Source: Axinella damicornis (lineage: Eukaryota; Porifera; Demospongiae; Axinellida; Axinellidae). From it: 64,000 nucleotides of DNA. The notes below the pieces were generated by a model. The model did no database searches, was not told where the DNA came from, and was given only the letters and a program-made list of their open reading frames with translations. This document shows positions 45,401 through 57,505 of the stretch, piece by piece. The translations under genes and the position numbers were made by a program. The first letter of the stretch is position 1; each line of letters starts with the position of its first letter. The stretch is from contig OZ007510.1 in NCBI GenBank assembly GCA_963931865.1, positions 7,603,399 through 7,667,398 on the forward strand. Direction: 5' to 3'.

Positions 45401-48400
45401 CACAGCAACACATCTAATTTGCTGTCTCGCTTGCACACTAACCACCCGGAGAGGTATGCTGAGTATCACAGTCCATTCTTAGTGAATGTGAGCCTTCAAT
45501 GTACTCAAGACCTTAGGAAAGAGTGCACGATTCATGCCACAGCTCAATTTTATGGCCACAGATGGCTACTCTAAATTTCTCTAATTCTGCATCATTATTG
45601 ACGTAAATTCTATTTTTGTGTTCATGGGCGATTGCCATGCACATGCACAAACATGAAATTAGCAAAGCTTTCTCCCGCAAAAGAAATCTGCTATAAGGCC
45701 ATATTCAAGGGTATGGATAAACTACGCTATAACATACAAGTAACTTCACTCGCTTCGCTTTCTCAGCTACTTGCCCCTCGTTCACCTATGTGAGTAATCC
45801 GGCGCCAGAGAGCTCTCTGTGCAGAGCTGCTGCTCCCCCGCTTCAGCTGCTGCTCCCCAATTGCGTCCGCTTCAGCTGCTGCTCCCCAATTGCGTCCGCT
45901 TCGGCTGCTGCTCACCGCTTGCGTCCACTTCAGCTGCTGCTCCCCGATTGCGTCCGCTTCAACTGCTACTCCCCGATTGCATCCGCTTCAACTGCAGCTC
46001 CCCGATTGTGTCCGCTTCGACTGCTGCTTCCCGATTGCATCCGCTTCAGCTGCTGCTCCCCAATTGCGTCTGCTTCAACTGCTGCTCACCGCTTGCGTCC
46101 ACTTCAGCTGCAGCTACACACACACACACATACACACACAGACAAAAACACTGTTAAAATCTTAATGTATTGATGCAAGCCTTACCAATTTTTCAGTCAG
46201 CTTTCCAACAATGATGGATGAAATGATATAAGGGCCTCCAAAAGCAATATAGATTGCACCTATTGCAGCCACTGTTAACCCCAACTGTAGTTGGAAGACA
46301 GATGTATACACGAACAAAAGGCACAGTAACAAATATACAGACTAAATTTTCACATCACATTATATTAGTATGAAACGAGGGGCAACCACACTCCTGGTAG
46401 CCGTGGTTAAATGGTAGCACAAGCTAAGTGTGACAGTTCGTTCCAATTATCACACATCACGTGAGTACCATGATAGCTATATATAGGGAAAATCAGAAAT
46501 TACTTAGAGTGCTCTCAGTACCCATTCATAAAGTAGCCACGTTGCAACCCTGGTTGCGACTTGCCGTAGCGCAAGCTAAGTATTGCAATACGTTCCAATT
46601 AACACACATGCCACGTGGCAACCACGCTCAGTCGATCGCAAGCAATGGCGACCAAAAGGAAGACAAGACATTATTACAGCACTCACAACTTAGCCAGCAA
46701 GGTGAGTTTCGGCAGGTAAGCGTCAGTGAATGACAGCGATCACGGCCGTGTGGGCAGAATCTTTGTGTGCCTTTCCTAAGAACGGTACTGCCACTGGAAG
46801 TCGATGGAGCACTAGAGCAATGGCGGCCAACGGCGAGACAAAAGCACTTGTATCTCCACCACCAAGGTGAATTTCAGCACAAATATTTTGATTTTGTGTC
46901 ACTGCATCATAGCGATCACGACGGTGTAGTCAGAATCTTTGTAGGCCATTCCGAAGTAGTCAAATGTTTATTATTTATTTAATTATCGAGGGGCGACCGC
47001 ACTCCTGGTAGCCACGGTTAATGGTAGCACAAGCTAATTAAGTGTGACAGTTCGTTCCAATTATCACACATCATGTGAGTACCATGATAGCTATATATTA
47101 TAGGGAAGATCAGAAATTATTTAGAGTGCTCTCAAGTAGCCGCGTTGCAACCTTAACCCCAGTTGCGACTCGCCGTAGCGCAAGCTAAGTATTGCAATTC
47201 GTTCCAATTAACGCACATGCCACGTGGCAACCACGCTCAGTCGATTGCAAGCAATGGCGACCAAAGGGAAGACAAGAAGTTATTACAGCACTCACAACTT
47301 AGCCAGCGGGGTGAGATTCGGCATGTGAGCGTTAGTGAACGACAGCAATCACACCTGTGTGGTCAGAATCTTTGTGGGGCCTTCGTAAGAGCTGTACTGG
47401 CAACAAACTTCGAAGAGAGTGATCGAGCAATGGCGGCCGACGGCACTACAAAAGCGCTTGTATCTCCACCACCAAGGTGAGTTTCAGCACAAATATTTTG
47501 ATTTTGTGTCACTGCATCATAGCGATCACGACGGTGTAGTCAGAATCTTTGTAGGCCATTCAGAAGTAGTCAAATGTTTATTATTTAGATTAATTAATAA
47601 TTACGCGACACAATTTTTCCCCTACCAGGAGTGTAATTACACGGCACAATTTTTCCCCTACCAGGAGTGTAATTACTGTCTCCACTGGCAAGCCTTTCAA
47701 GTATTACTAGAGGCAAAAACATTTCTCCAAAATTAAAAAGGATTTAGTGATGGCCTGTCACATTCGGAATTTTTCAACCTCTCGAAAAAGCTAAGAAACA
47801 AGGAGAATGCCATTAACCAGCCTCAGTCCCATCCCATTGAAAAATGTAGAATTTAGGGATGGGATGGGACTGAGGCTGGTTAATGGCATTCTCCTTGTTT
47901 CTTTTTCGAGAGGTTGAAAAATTCCGAATGTGACAGGACATCACTAAATCCTTTTTAATTTTTGGGAGAAAATTTTTTGCCTCAAGTTTGTGTACTTTTT
48001 CGAGCGCATGAACTGCGCAACTTCTTAGTCATGGTAGCTACATACGTCACCGTAAGGGTACTACTGAGCCTGATGTCAGATTTTATCAATTGCCATGTTA
48101 GTCTCGATGGATGTGGACCTTCTGCTGGGCACTGAGCAGGCTTCATTCTATTTCCACTAATAATTGATGTTGCTGTAGCCTCACTTACAGTTCTGGTCAG
48201 TATTGGTATACACATGTTCTGCACTGTAGTTACATCATGAAAAGAAAGCCACGCCTCCACATGGCATAGTCACAATAGATCTTGGCAAGAACAGGTTGGT
48301 AGAAATTCCTCGCAGCGGTAGTGAGGCACCAGATGATGGATTCACAAGGATTCAGCTGATCAGCAAGCGCCCGAAATGCAATCATCACCAGCAAAAAAGA

Positions 48401-51400
48401 ATGCAATGTGCACTTGCATGTGAACTGTGCATGCGCATTTGGCACGCGTGACTCTCTGGTTGCATCAAAATGGCTTCTGCTAGCAATTCATGGAATCGTA
48501 GCTAGCCAGAAGTGCTGTTCCTGCCAGTATGTAGTGAAAAGGGCCAAAAGGAACTACTACGACGAAAGCGATGTTGTTCTGTGAGTGAACTAGCTCAGGA
48601 AATGCTTTTGTTAGCCAGCTATGCTAGTCAATGAGAAAGAAAGAAGAAGAAGAAGAAGAAAGAAGAAAGAAGATGACAAAATCGGAATTTTACAGCGACT
48701 TATTACTCGACTCCTGCGTACTCTCAGGTACGTTTGCGAGTGTTTTTGTGAACTGCTAGGCAGTATCATTCTGTCTGCATGCTTGGTTTGGGGGGTAGTA
48801 GCTACTTTAGCCGTTTTCCTGCTGGTGCATCAGTATGGTATTTTGAAATTTCCTTGGCCATCCCTAAATAGAGAACGCTACTGCGTTCTCTGATGCACCA
48901 TACTGTCTTACAGTTACACAGTCCTCCTGTCACAATTCACTTACTTTGACATGCAAGAAATGGCCAAGCATTGCAAGTACAGCTCCAATAGACGTCATAC
49001 TCATTGCAATGGCCACCACTGTTGGGGGAAGACACAGAAATGTGAGACAGTCATTATTTCATGTACCGGTACCATAGAGACGGGTTAATAGGCGCATACA
49101 GCTATTAAGCACAAAATTTGAACTAATTAAGCGCATATTTCCTTCCTGTCCTTATACATACTAATTAATTAGCGCATACACCTTGTCAAATATGCTGATG
49201 TGTCGATTTGTGTTTGCGAGTTAGTGAGACACTAAGCTGGAACGTGCAGAATCACCCGGCAAAGCTATCCTGGATAGCTAACACTTACATGACAAGGGAC
49301 GTGGCCTACTACCACCTTTCCCTTCACAAGGCATACAGCAAAATGGATGCCATCGTTTCTGTCCTCGTGTGTAAGCTGAAGAATCTCTCCAAAGGCATGC
49401 AGTAGGGGACCATTCTCTTTTGTAGATATGGTGACATCGAACAATGCTCTTGTGCAGACACACAACATCTTCGTCAGCTTGCCAGGTTATGAACCAGTAT
49501 CACACAACTGACCAGCAGCAAAACACTCTCAAAACTAGAAGTATTCATAGAACACATACCCCGCGCAGAATATATCAGACAGGATAGAGTGCAGCTACAA
49601 TTCGACTCCGCCAATCCGCATCGAACACGTGCTATGGCGTATACTGTGTTCGTGTACTGTGTTTTTGTGTGGCCACCAACCTGCAAAGAAAAGTAGCAAA
49701 GTATGTACACCTATGAAGTGTCCTCCCTCTACATACCTACACATATACACCTGCCTTATTACACTATAGTCTACAGGGGGGGGGGGGGGGGGGGGCACCA
49801 CCTACTCAAACTACAGGAAGGCTAGTTCTTGTTACCAAAATTGTTCGAGGTGTCGGAGTGACTGCTTGCCGTATATACAACAACTTTCTGATTGTAAAGC
49901 TGAAGAGGTGGCCTCCCAACTTCCTGGAATTCTCATGTGATCCATCATTCAATCAGCTGATTGTCTGCATGCATAACCAGTGCACACCAACATCTACTAT
50001 AGGTAGACTTCCAAATGACTGGATCACATGCGAGGTCCATTGCATCTTATCTACATGCACAGTGATACTTACCTGGCAAAGTAACCATCGGAAACTTGAA
50101 CAGCTGGCAAAGAATTTTCGGTGAGACTACTCCTGGCTTACCACCACTCTCTGCAGAAGACGGGTGCAATGTTCCTGAATCAGCAATCCTTCTATTATGG
50201 TAAGGCCACTCCAATTTACTTCATTACTTCTCATCACCTAGTCTGAGACCCTCCCCAAAAAGCGAAAAGAGAGTCTGGTGTTCTGAGCTACAACATGGGG
50301 GAGCCATACGGCGTAAACAATGTCATACTTGCATTTTTAAATCCAGAAGTCGAGTTCTGAGTTCTCAGCCATTTAGACTACTACATAGCACGGTTGGCAA
50401 TATCTCGGGATGGCTATTGGGATAGCAGAAAACAGGCTGCGAGACAAATTTTCACTACACACGAGACTATACATCACTAGGCCATCTGCCTGATTGCTAC
50501 ATCACTACACACGAGACTATACATCACCATAGGCCATCTGCCTGATTGCTACATCATTCGCATTCTGTCGTCTGATTTGAGATCTCAAATCCCAGATTGG
50601 CCCCACCCTATGTGATGACCGTTGCTCAGAACACCACTACTCTGATGCCTCCCAATTCATTTATCATTCAGTCATTACTTGGTGTGTGTGGCTAATTAAA
50701 TGAAGACAAAAAAGCTGACAAAACTTCTTGCTATAGGCTAGTCACGCCTGCATTGTTTAACTGAATGAAGCCCGCCAGCATCCTTGAGGATCAATGAATC
50801 AAACTGGAGTAGCCTCAGGCCAAGATCAGTAGAAGTGATGTTAACATACAACTGAATAACCTGCTGACTAAATGAGCAAGTATCTGGATACCCTTATACT
50901 GTTGTTTACAATGTATGTATACAAACTGCCTTCTTGATCTTCCCACCCTCCTTGGTGACTTCTGCAAACTCGACAACTCCCGCACTACACATTGGTTTGC
51001 TTCCTTTTCGACATTAGTGACACTATATGTGGCTACTACAGTACCAGCACTAAAGGTCACACGTGCCAGTTTACTATACACAGGAGCATTCACCTGCCGA
51101 TACTTACATTCCGATTTTAAGATCCAAAATCTAAAAGAACACTCCAGTGATACGAGTAGGATGCAGATAGGGCTCTTGGGATCAGCTGGACTGAAATTAG
51201 TTATACCCATAACAGTCCCTAGTTCAGAATTAAAGTCATCACATAATACACACAGTTAACAGAGTATCGTTCCCAACGTACTAGCGCCGCCAAGCTGCTG
51301 AAGAAAGAGCACCAGGACCAACACCATTATGACCGCACCAACACTCACAAAGGGAAGTTTGAAGCCACCAACCTGCAAAGAAAGTATGCACACCTATGAA

Positions 51401-52126
51401 GTGTTCTCCCTCTACATACCTACACCACAGTGGTACACCTGCCTTGTTACACTATAGTCTACGGGGGGGGGGGGGGGGGGGTTGCCTTATTACACTATAG
51501 TCTACGGGGGGGGGGGGGGGGGGTTGCCTTATTACACTATAGTCTACGGGGGGGGGGGGGGGGGGGACCTACTTAAACTACAGGAAGGCTGGTTCTTGTT
51601 ACCAAAAATTTTTCCAATTAAGGGCACGACAGTCACTTGACTACCCTTGAGGGGTTTACCACGATGGTGGCTAACGAGGGCCTGGAGAAGGCAGAGCCTA
51701 TGGACCCAGGTCCCCCGGGACCGACGGGACCGACGGCTTTACATCCCTTCCGAAGGATGTGGTGTGAACTATTTCAGGTGAAACGCCTTCAAGAACACAC
51801 CTACTCATTTTTTAGGGTAGAGCTGAGTCAACTCCTAGGAGAAAGAAAATCTCCTACATGGCAAATGATGGGATTCGAACTTGCAACCTTTCGATTAGCA
51901 GTCGAATGCTTTAACTACTCGGCCACCAGCCACCCGCACAGTTAGTTTGCTGATGTTTTGTTCTGTTGCTATAATCTAGTTATGGGCTTCTGATAGCAGG
52001 CATGCACTCCCAAAACTACATACATGTACCTACAATAGGAACAACATAATCACATACCGAATGAAGCAATCCTCCTATCGGAGCTCCAAGGACAACACCT
52101 ATAACAATTGACACCTCCGATACAGC
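42435..52126 (-). CDS. SLC18B1-like major facilitator transporter, partial
   Basis: Ten exons with consistent phases: 52126-52058, 51372-51282, 50174-50073, 49018-48945, 46284-46186, 45047-44962, 44798-44703, 43878-43807, 42805-42739 and 42497-42435 (273 residues). They align in order with TM5-TM12 of SLC18B1, a vesicular polyamine transporter in mammals: IGVVLGAPIGGLL (the G-x-x-x-G-A-P-x-G-G signature of TM5), VGGFKLPFVSVGA, a central loop with FKFPMVTLP, FGGPYIISSIIVGKLTEK, RHLVIIGLLFTGIALFFAGP, VVLPFVSTGASLVAVPVFSD and EFLGPALGGIMVYYLGYPW. It should move a small organic substrate across a vesicle or plasma membrane by proton antiport; the substrate cannot be inferred. TM1-TM4 were not found securely (one candidate exon near 54150-54215), nor was the C-terminal tail. 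The introns are full of repeats. Confidence 0.8.
42972..43107. mobile_element. TAGCCTCG-family MITE, degenerate
   Basis: gagcctcatacccagactct on the left and ggcctgggaacgaggctac on the right, in an intron of the transporter gene. Confidence 0.5.
43110..43806. other. Transporter intron, no recognised element
   Basis: No exon or repeat recognised. Confidence 0.4.
43920..44700. other. Transporter intron with small inverted repeat
   Basis: A MITE-like pair (tacagtggaacctgtctat / gtagacagattccactgta) lies at about 44114-44203. The phrase resembles one at 9139-9160. Otherwise empty. Confidence 0.5.
45060..45789. other. Transporter intron, no recognised element
   Basis: A short ORF at 45159-45413 has no support. 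Confidence 0.4.
45836..46112. repeat. 30-bp minisatellite in transporter intron
   Basis: About nine units of cttcagctgctgctccccaa + ttgcgtccg with substitutions (ggctgctgctcaccgcttgc). Stop-free in three frames, giving three spurious overlapping ORFs. Confidence 0.95.
46377..46985. repeat. 600-bp dispersed repeat, copy 1
   Basis: Starts gaggggcaaccacactcctg and contains cacgtggcaaccacgctcag and actcacaacttagccagc. Copy 2 (46986-47600) follows directly in the same orientation, and copy 3 is reversed at about 57890-58535. Encodes nothing recognisable. Confidence 0.85.
46986..47600. repeat. 600-bp dispersed repeat, copy 2 (tandem to copy 1)
   Basis: Same order of phrases as copy 1. Followed by two copies of cacaatttttcccctaccag + gagtgtaattac. 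Confidence 0.85.
47706..48882. mobile_element. Hairpin plus 1-kb repeat, second copy
   Basis: Foldback 47706-47987 and downstream segment correspond to 15984-17325, including the GAA run (48645-48670) and the terminal mini-hairpin agagaacgctactgcgttct. The right end stops about 60 bp from a transporter exon (ending 48945). Confidence 0.85.
49073..49480. mobile_element. Partial copy of the 7874-8403 MITE
   Basis: Begins accatagagacgggttaata + ggcgcata and retains internal blocks (tgtcgatttgtgtttgcgag, ctatcctggatagcta). The right terminal repeat is missing. Confidence 0.7.
49600..49850. repeat. Decayed duplicate of transporter exon/intron junction with poly-G
   Basis: ccaccaacctgcaaagaaa, tatgaagtgtcctccctcta, ttacactatagtctac + poly-G (about 49777-49794) and aaactacaggaaggct occur here and again at 51363-51600 beside transporter exon 51372-51282. 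Here the exon part no longer reads through, so it is a dead duplicate. Confidence 0.6.
50180..51270. other. Transporter intron, no recognised gene
   Basis: A direct repeat (ctacacacgagactatacatcac, about 50455 and 50505) is present. Opposite-strand ORFs at 50815-51259 lack motifs. Confidence 0.4.
51445..51566. repeat. Three tandem units ending in poly-G
   Basis: ttacactatagtctac followed by 17-20 G occurs three times in a row (about 51447, 51489, 51535), joined by ttgccttatt. A single unit with poly-G is at 49760-49796. Confidence 0.9.
51861..51930 (-). repeat. tRNA-Ser(GCU)-derived SINE head
   Basis: On the minus strand: TGGCCGAGTAGTTAA (A box), anticodon arm TTCGA-CTGCTAA-TCGAA and GTTCGAATCC (B box). 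The acceptor and T stems do not pair properly and the long serine variable arm is missing, so this is a Pol III SINE promoter or tRNA pseudogene rather than a working tRNA. Confidence 0.6.
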
Positions 52127-52299
52127 CTACAGAGATCGGAGAGAAACATCAGACATACATGTAGCTGTGCCGTCCGTGGATCCGGACGTGATGGCTGCTT
52201 CACATATTAATGCTGTGCTGACCAGACCGGCCTACCACGCTGTCACTTGCCTCAGTTTGGTGGTTTGAAGCGAAGTGAAATAGACAGTATAGCAGCCCG

Positions 52300-52370
52300 C
52301 TCGTGTCGTTCCCGTTCCCGTTTCCGTTCCCGTTTCCGTTTCCGTTCCCGTTCCGGTCCCATTTCCCGTT
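52300..52370. repeat. (TTCCCG)n hexamer repeat
   Basis: Degenerate gttcccgtttccgttcccg units produce Arg-rich spurious ORFs. Confidence 0.85.
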
Positions 52371-52398
52371 CCCTGCTTTTCCAGTTGCCCGGCCTTGA

Positions 52399-52556
52399 GT
52401 GGTTTATGGGAAATATCACAAGATGTTCATTAGACCAGGAGAGGTTATTCATTTAGACCATGAGGCTACGTTGGGAGAGGCTGTTCATTTAGACAACCAA
52501 GGGTAGCTGAGGGGTCTAAATGAACAGCCTCAAGTGCGGTTTCCCATAAACCACAT
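52399..52556. mobile_element. Inverted-repeat element (gtggtttatgggaaa)
   Basis: gtggtttatgggaaa is complemented at 52539-52553, with a further inner pair ggctgttcatttagac / gtctaaatgaacagcc. Probably a small MITE. Confidence 0.75.
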
Positions 52557-52561
52557 GTGTT

Positions 52562-52655
52562 AGCCTCGTCCCCAGGCCTTCTCGCCCCAGCGTTTGCCGC
52601 TTGCAGTACTAATGCTGCAAGCGACAAACGCTGGGGTGAGAAGGCCTGGTAAAAC
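52562..52655. mobile_element. TAGCCTCG foldback, right end truncated
   Basis: tagcctcgtccccaggcctt with a long hairpin around tgcagtactaatgctgca. The right terminus stops at aggcctggt. Confidence 0.7.
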
Positions 52656-52739
52656 TTGTCACTTGCAGTGATGTACATGGACGTTGGGTGGACAGGTGGA
52701 TGACTGGCACATACCTGGAGAAACCGCAAGGCAATAGAC

Positions 52740-53525
52740 TAAGCAATCGATTATCGGACACTTTATTATTATCAAGGGAATACTACGTACTTCAAGATTA
52801 TCACCAACAAGGGTACACCAACACGTCGCATTGAGACTGCCATCCATGGGCTTTACAAACAGTATTTTCATAGACCTAGTAGTTTTGGTGTAATGGCTTC
52901 GAATATGTTGGGCTCCGAAACAGGTTTCGGCACTTGGCCTCTCTAACTTCGGACGTCTGCTACATGAAAGGCAGGATGATCACAGCAACCGGTTGCTATG
53001 TACGCCTCCTTGGGAACTGGGTAGCCAACCTAGCATAGGTAGCTGGGCAAACCGACCTGAAAAACGGTCATTTTCGGACACTCAATAAACGGACAACTCG
53101 CGCATTCGTGCCAGACTACTGCTTACGAGCTGTCCCAGTTTACACAACTAACCCACTCTAGGGTGTTTTAACTCGCATACTTTTCAATTCAAATCCAGCA
53201 CGGTTTGGTCGAAGTCCAGTTAACAATGGTGTCCGACAATGGGTAATTCACTCTATTTGAAGCCAATTCTGGTATAGCACAGAATCAATTCAAGACTATC
53301 TGCTGTTTATATAGTCCTAGACTTATAGCGGCTATGTAGAAACAAGTTTCAAGCACTCATTATCACTGCGGGTATTCAACAGTCAGATGTTTGAAGCTAT
53401 TTGTGTCCGGTGTTTTCAAGCTTCCGACTTCTTCACAGAAGTGGGGTAGGTTTCTGAACCTGAGAAACATTGCCATGGATGCCCGATGTCGACCTGTTGA
53501 TCGCTAGTCGACTGACATTGGTCGG
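52740..53525. other. Intergenic, no recognised gene
   Basis: No exon, RNA or repeat family recognised. Confidence 0.4.
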
Positions 53526-53530
53526 TTGCC

Positions 53531-53893
53531 AGGGGCGTAGCTAGGATTTGGAGACTGAGGAGGTATGGAGTTCTCAGCTTCGCGCGCGCTTGTGCGCGGC
53601 GAAAAATTTTCCGAGCTAATTAATTATTCATGAGTTAATCCGCAGTGCGCGCAAACAGTTGCTCTCGAAATGCTACAGCAATATGCCGGTGCCCTGACTG
53701 TCCCAGACTTGCAGCACTATCAGCGTTAAGAGTATACGCCGGCTCATATCAGCCTAGCTCCTGTCTCTGTCATCAGATCGAATGCACATCGTACGTGGAG
53801 TGTGTGAGACTCTGGACACGTGCGCGCATGCATCATTATCCAGAAAAGCGAGGAGGCAACTGCCTCCCTTGCCTCATTGCTAGCTACGCCCAT
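53531..53893. mobile_element. hAT-like MITE (CAGGGGCGTAGC ends)
   Basis: Left end ccaggggcgtagctagg and right end gctagctacgcccatgg, the CAGGGGCGTAGC terminus typical of hAT elements. No convincing 8-bp duplication found. Confidence 0.65.
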
Positions 53894-54149
53894 GGTTGCT
53901 TTAGCACACACTCTGTACGTGTAGCATGCTCCGTATGCGTAGCGCATTGTCTGACCATGTGGGTGAAAGATGGCCTTGTGGTTTAACCATGAATGTGCCA
54001 CTCCTCCACACATCCATCCAACGTCCATGTACGTCACTGGATGTGATGAGTTTTACCAGGACTTCCCCTACCGTTAGTACTGCAAGCGACAAACACTGGG
54101 GTGCGAAGGCCTGGGTACAAGGATAGCACAGTACTATAGCTAATGGCAT

Positions 54150-54215
54150 GCAAGCTCCAACTAGGGCATTAGTGAAAACCAGCCCGCTGATGTAACAATC
54201 CTGTTAAAGAACATA
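54150..54215 (-). other. Candidate hydrophobic exon, possibly transporter N-terminal part
   Basis: After a taacag acceptor the minus strand reads DCYISGLVFTNALVGACMPLA in phase 0 before a GTACTG donor. It could be TM2 of the SLC18B1-like gene, but no adjoining exon was found. Confidence 0.25.
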
Positions 54216-54312
54216 CAATACTGTTTCATAATCGAATTAGAATGTGCTGAGTCTAATGGCCACAAACCATGGCTTTGGAGTATAAACCGTATACTAAGGA
54301 AGGGGTAGAGTT

Positions 54313-54712
54313 AGCCTCGTACCCAGGCCCACACGCAGAACACGGAAGAGGGCCTGGTGACACTTGGCAAAATTCCCGTATGTGCTCAGTCAGCATAATT
54401 GCGTAAGCGATTTTTTACATTCCTTACTTGAATGCATTCGAAATCAACACGCGGAAGGTAGCTGTTGGTGATGGCTAAGTAGAAATTCCTTGCCAAGGAG
54501 CGACCAGAGGTGAGTTGAAGGCTAGAACAGCGGTTTTACCAAACGGCTACACTTTTCACGGGATAAAGAATGTAATTACTACGCAATAATTGGCAATGGA
54601 CAAACGTGATTTGCCTACCCGAAATCTAGACTGCTGAGCTCAGCACATACGGGAATTTTGCCAAGTGTCACCAGGCCCACTTCCGCGTTCCACATCCGGT
54701 ACGAGGCTAGAG
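54313..54712. mobile_element. 400-bp TAGCCTCG MITE with 9-bp target duplication
   Basis: About 60-70-bp TIRs (TAGCCTCGTACCCAGGCCCA outermost; ttggcaaaattcccgtatgt inside). Flanks GGGTAGAGT and GAGTAGAGT match at 8 of 9 bases. The longest member of this family in the window. Confidence 0.85.
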
Positions 54713-55192
54713 TAGAGTCACTCTGCATAATTTCTTCCAGGTCAAGGGTGAGATGTGTGTGGGTCAAGCGGTCAACGTCCGCAGTCAAATGGTCAAGAGA
54801 TTTTTTGCAATGCGGTCAAGTGGTCATGCAGCAAAAAAGACGGTCAAGATTTCTTGACCCTGGTCGCAGCTGTGACTACGGCATCTATGGGAGCGCCACC
54901 CCCTTGGATGAGCACATCTACTAATTATGCTTGGGTGTGGGAGGTATTCTTTGTGCATATGCACAGTTCCTAGTACATATTAAAGGTAGAAGATGATCAG
55001 TGACCCCCCCACCACCACTAGAGAGAAGAGAAAACATACACACAAGGGCACAAATTATAACATACTGGGGTATACTTGCTTGTGCGGAAACGCTCGTACA
55101 TATTACATGATTCTCTCGCTGCAAATTACAGTGCTAACAACTAACCTACAATGGCAAAGGATCTTTTTCAGCACAACAGTTCAACAACGCAG

Positions 55193-55255
55193 CTAGTCTC
55201 GTCCCCAGACTCCCCTCGAAAAAATCGAGAAAGGGGGGTCTGGGAACGAGGCTAC
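55193..55255. mobile_element. Small TAGTCTCG foldback with direct flanking repeat
   Basis: tagtctcgtccccagac to gtctgggaacgaggcta, with CAACAACGCAGC directly before and after, consistent with a target duplication at least 9 bp long. Confidence 0.8.
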
Positions 55256-55360
55256 AACAACGCAGCACCTCGTGAATCTCCACGCGCGCGCCCCGCGAAC
55301 CGCAAGGAGGCCGGCCTACGCCTCGCATGACGTACGTCCACAAGCGTGTACGTATGGAGT

Positions 55361-57454
55361 ATGGAGCTCCAAAGCGGACAAAATTATGAATCCAGACTAA
55401 TGGGCAAGTAAAAGTTCGTGGGCAAATTGCTTATGGGCAAATTCCCATTCCATTCTGAACTGTAAAACTCATGGGAAAAAAAAAAAAAAACTTTGTGGGC
55501 AAAAAATTGTACTATGGACAAAATTATGAATGCAAACTTACGGGCAAGTAAAAAGTTTGTGGGCAAATTGCTTATGGGCAAATTCCCATTCCATTCTGAA
55601 CTGTAAAAACTCATGGGCAAAAAAACAACAACTTTGTGGGCAAATTGTGAAATTCCCATTCCATCCCGAGTTTGAAAACTCATGGGAAATTTCGGCTTGT
55701 TGCACATGCAACGGGGATCCAAATGATGTCATCTCTGCTATATATATATATGATGTCATTTCATGATGTCATGTCTGCTGTATAGATGATGTCATTTAAT
55801 TTCTGTCACAGTGTAGTAGTAGTCACCACTGTCACTACTGTCACCACTGTCACTACTGTCACTACTGTCACCACTGTCACTACTGTCACCACTGTCTCCA
55901 CTGTCACTACTGTCACTGCTGTCTCCACTGTCTCCACTCTCCACTGTCACTAATGTCACCACGTCTCCACTGTCACTACTGTCACCATTGTCACCACTGT
56001 CAACCACTGTCACTGCTGTCTCCACTGTCACCACTGTCACTACTGTCACCATTGTCACTGCTGTCTCCACTGTCTCCACTGTCACCATTGTCACTACTGT
56101 CACCATTGTCACTGCTGTCACCACTGTCAAGTATTACTTTTGCGTATAGTGTATAGCTATAATTATGTCACCATAAATGTTTGTAGGTAGCCTGGCAGTG
56201 CATGCATGTCTCAGTCGGATGCTGTGTCAGACATTGACGTATAATTGATACTAATGCAGCTCTTGATCAACACAAGTAATTATGTCTTCAAAAAAACTCA
56301 AATAAGGGATAACCAACAAATGTTTGTCATATCCGCACAAAAACAGGTAGCTAAGGGAATATGGGATGAATCTAGTTTCCATGTTTTCGCCTCCGACGAA
56401 GGGGCAGAACTCCTTCATGCAATGCATCTATCAGCGCCTCTGCTGCTGCCCTCTTTCTTCGTCTGTTACAATGGTGATAGTAGTGACAGCAGTGACAGTG
56501 AAGACAGTGGTGACAGTGTTGACAGTAGTGACAGTTGTGACAGTGATGACAGCAGTGACAGTGGTGACAGTAGTGACAGTGGTGACAGTGGTGACAGCAG
56601 GGCTAGGCGCGGCCGGTACGGCCGGTACGGTTTTGGCCGTACCACTTTTTAGTCGCCTAGGTAGCTACGGCTCTGAGTGGACTGTTCATAACTCGTGTCT
56701 CAGTCACGCCTTGTTGAGGTGCGTGTCTTAGTCAGACAGTCTTCAGATCCAAGTCGCTGTGGCCTTGTTGAAGTAGACTGTTTATAGTTCGTATCTTCTC
56801 TAGTCTATAAACGAAAATTCGCCGTCTATGTGGGGCTCGCTCACGCTCGCCCTATAATTAGTAGGTGTGGGCTACCGGTATGAGGCCTCCTAGAAGTTAT
56901 GCGCGCAAAGCGCGCATTATCGCCATTCCACGTTGACGGTCATGGATGATACGGAAAGCAGAAAGCAGTTACAGTGCAGTGCAAAGCACGAAGGTGCCAC
57001 GAGAGCCCATCCAGACAACTGAAAAATGAAGGTGAAAAACATTTTCCGCGCTTCGCGCCTCTATTCACTCTTCGGTATAATGGCCGTACCACTCCAAAAT
57101 AGCTTGCGCCGGCGCTGGACAGTAGTGACATTGGTGACAGTATGACAGCAGTGACAGTAGTGACAATGGTGACAGTAGTGACAATGGCGACAGTAGTGAC
57201 AGTAGTGACAGTAGTGACAGCAGTGACAGTAGTGACAGTGGTGACAGTAGTGACAGTAGTGACATAGTGACAGTAGTGACAGTGGTGACAGTAGTGACAG
57301 TGGTGATACTACTACACTGTGACAGACATAAATGACATCATCTACACAGCAGACATGACATCATGAAATGACATCATATAATATATAGCAGAGATGACAT
57401 CATTTGGATCCCCGTAGCATGTGCAACAAGCCGAAATTTCCCCATGAGTTTTCA

Positions 57455-57505
<51 letters not shown>

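Noticed and set aside
45790..46173. Three overlapping ORFs of 90-127 codons
   Set aside because: All are frames of a 30-bp minisatellite in a transporter intron.
50815..51259. Opposite-strand ORFs of 114 and 131 codons
   Set aside because: No motifs or splice context, inside a transporter intron.
51861..51930. Functional tRNA-Ser gene
   Set aside because: Stem pairing and the long variable arm are missing.
55792..56652. Thr/Val-rich and Ser/Asp-rich ORFs
   Set aside because: Products of the GTCACCACT minisatellite.
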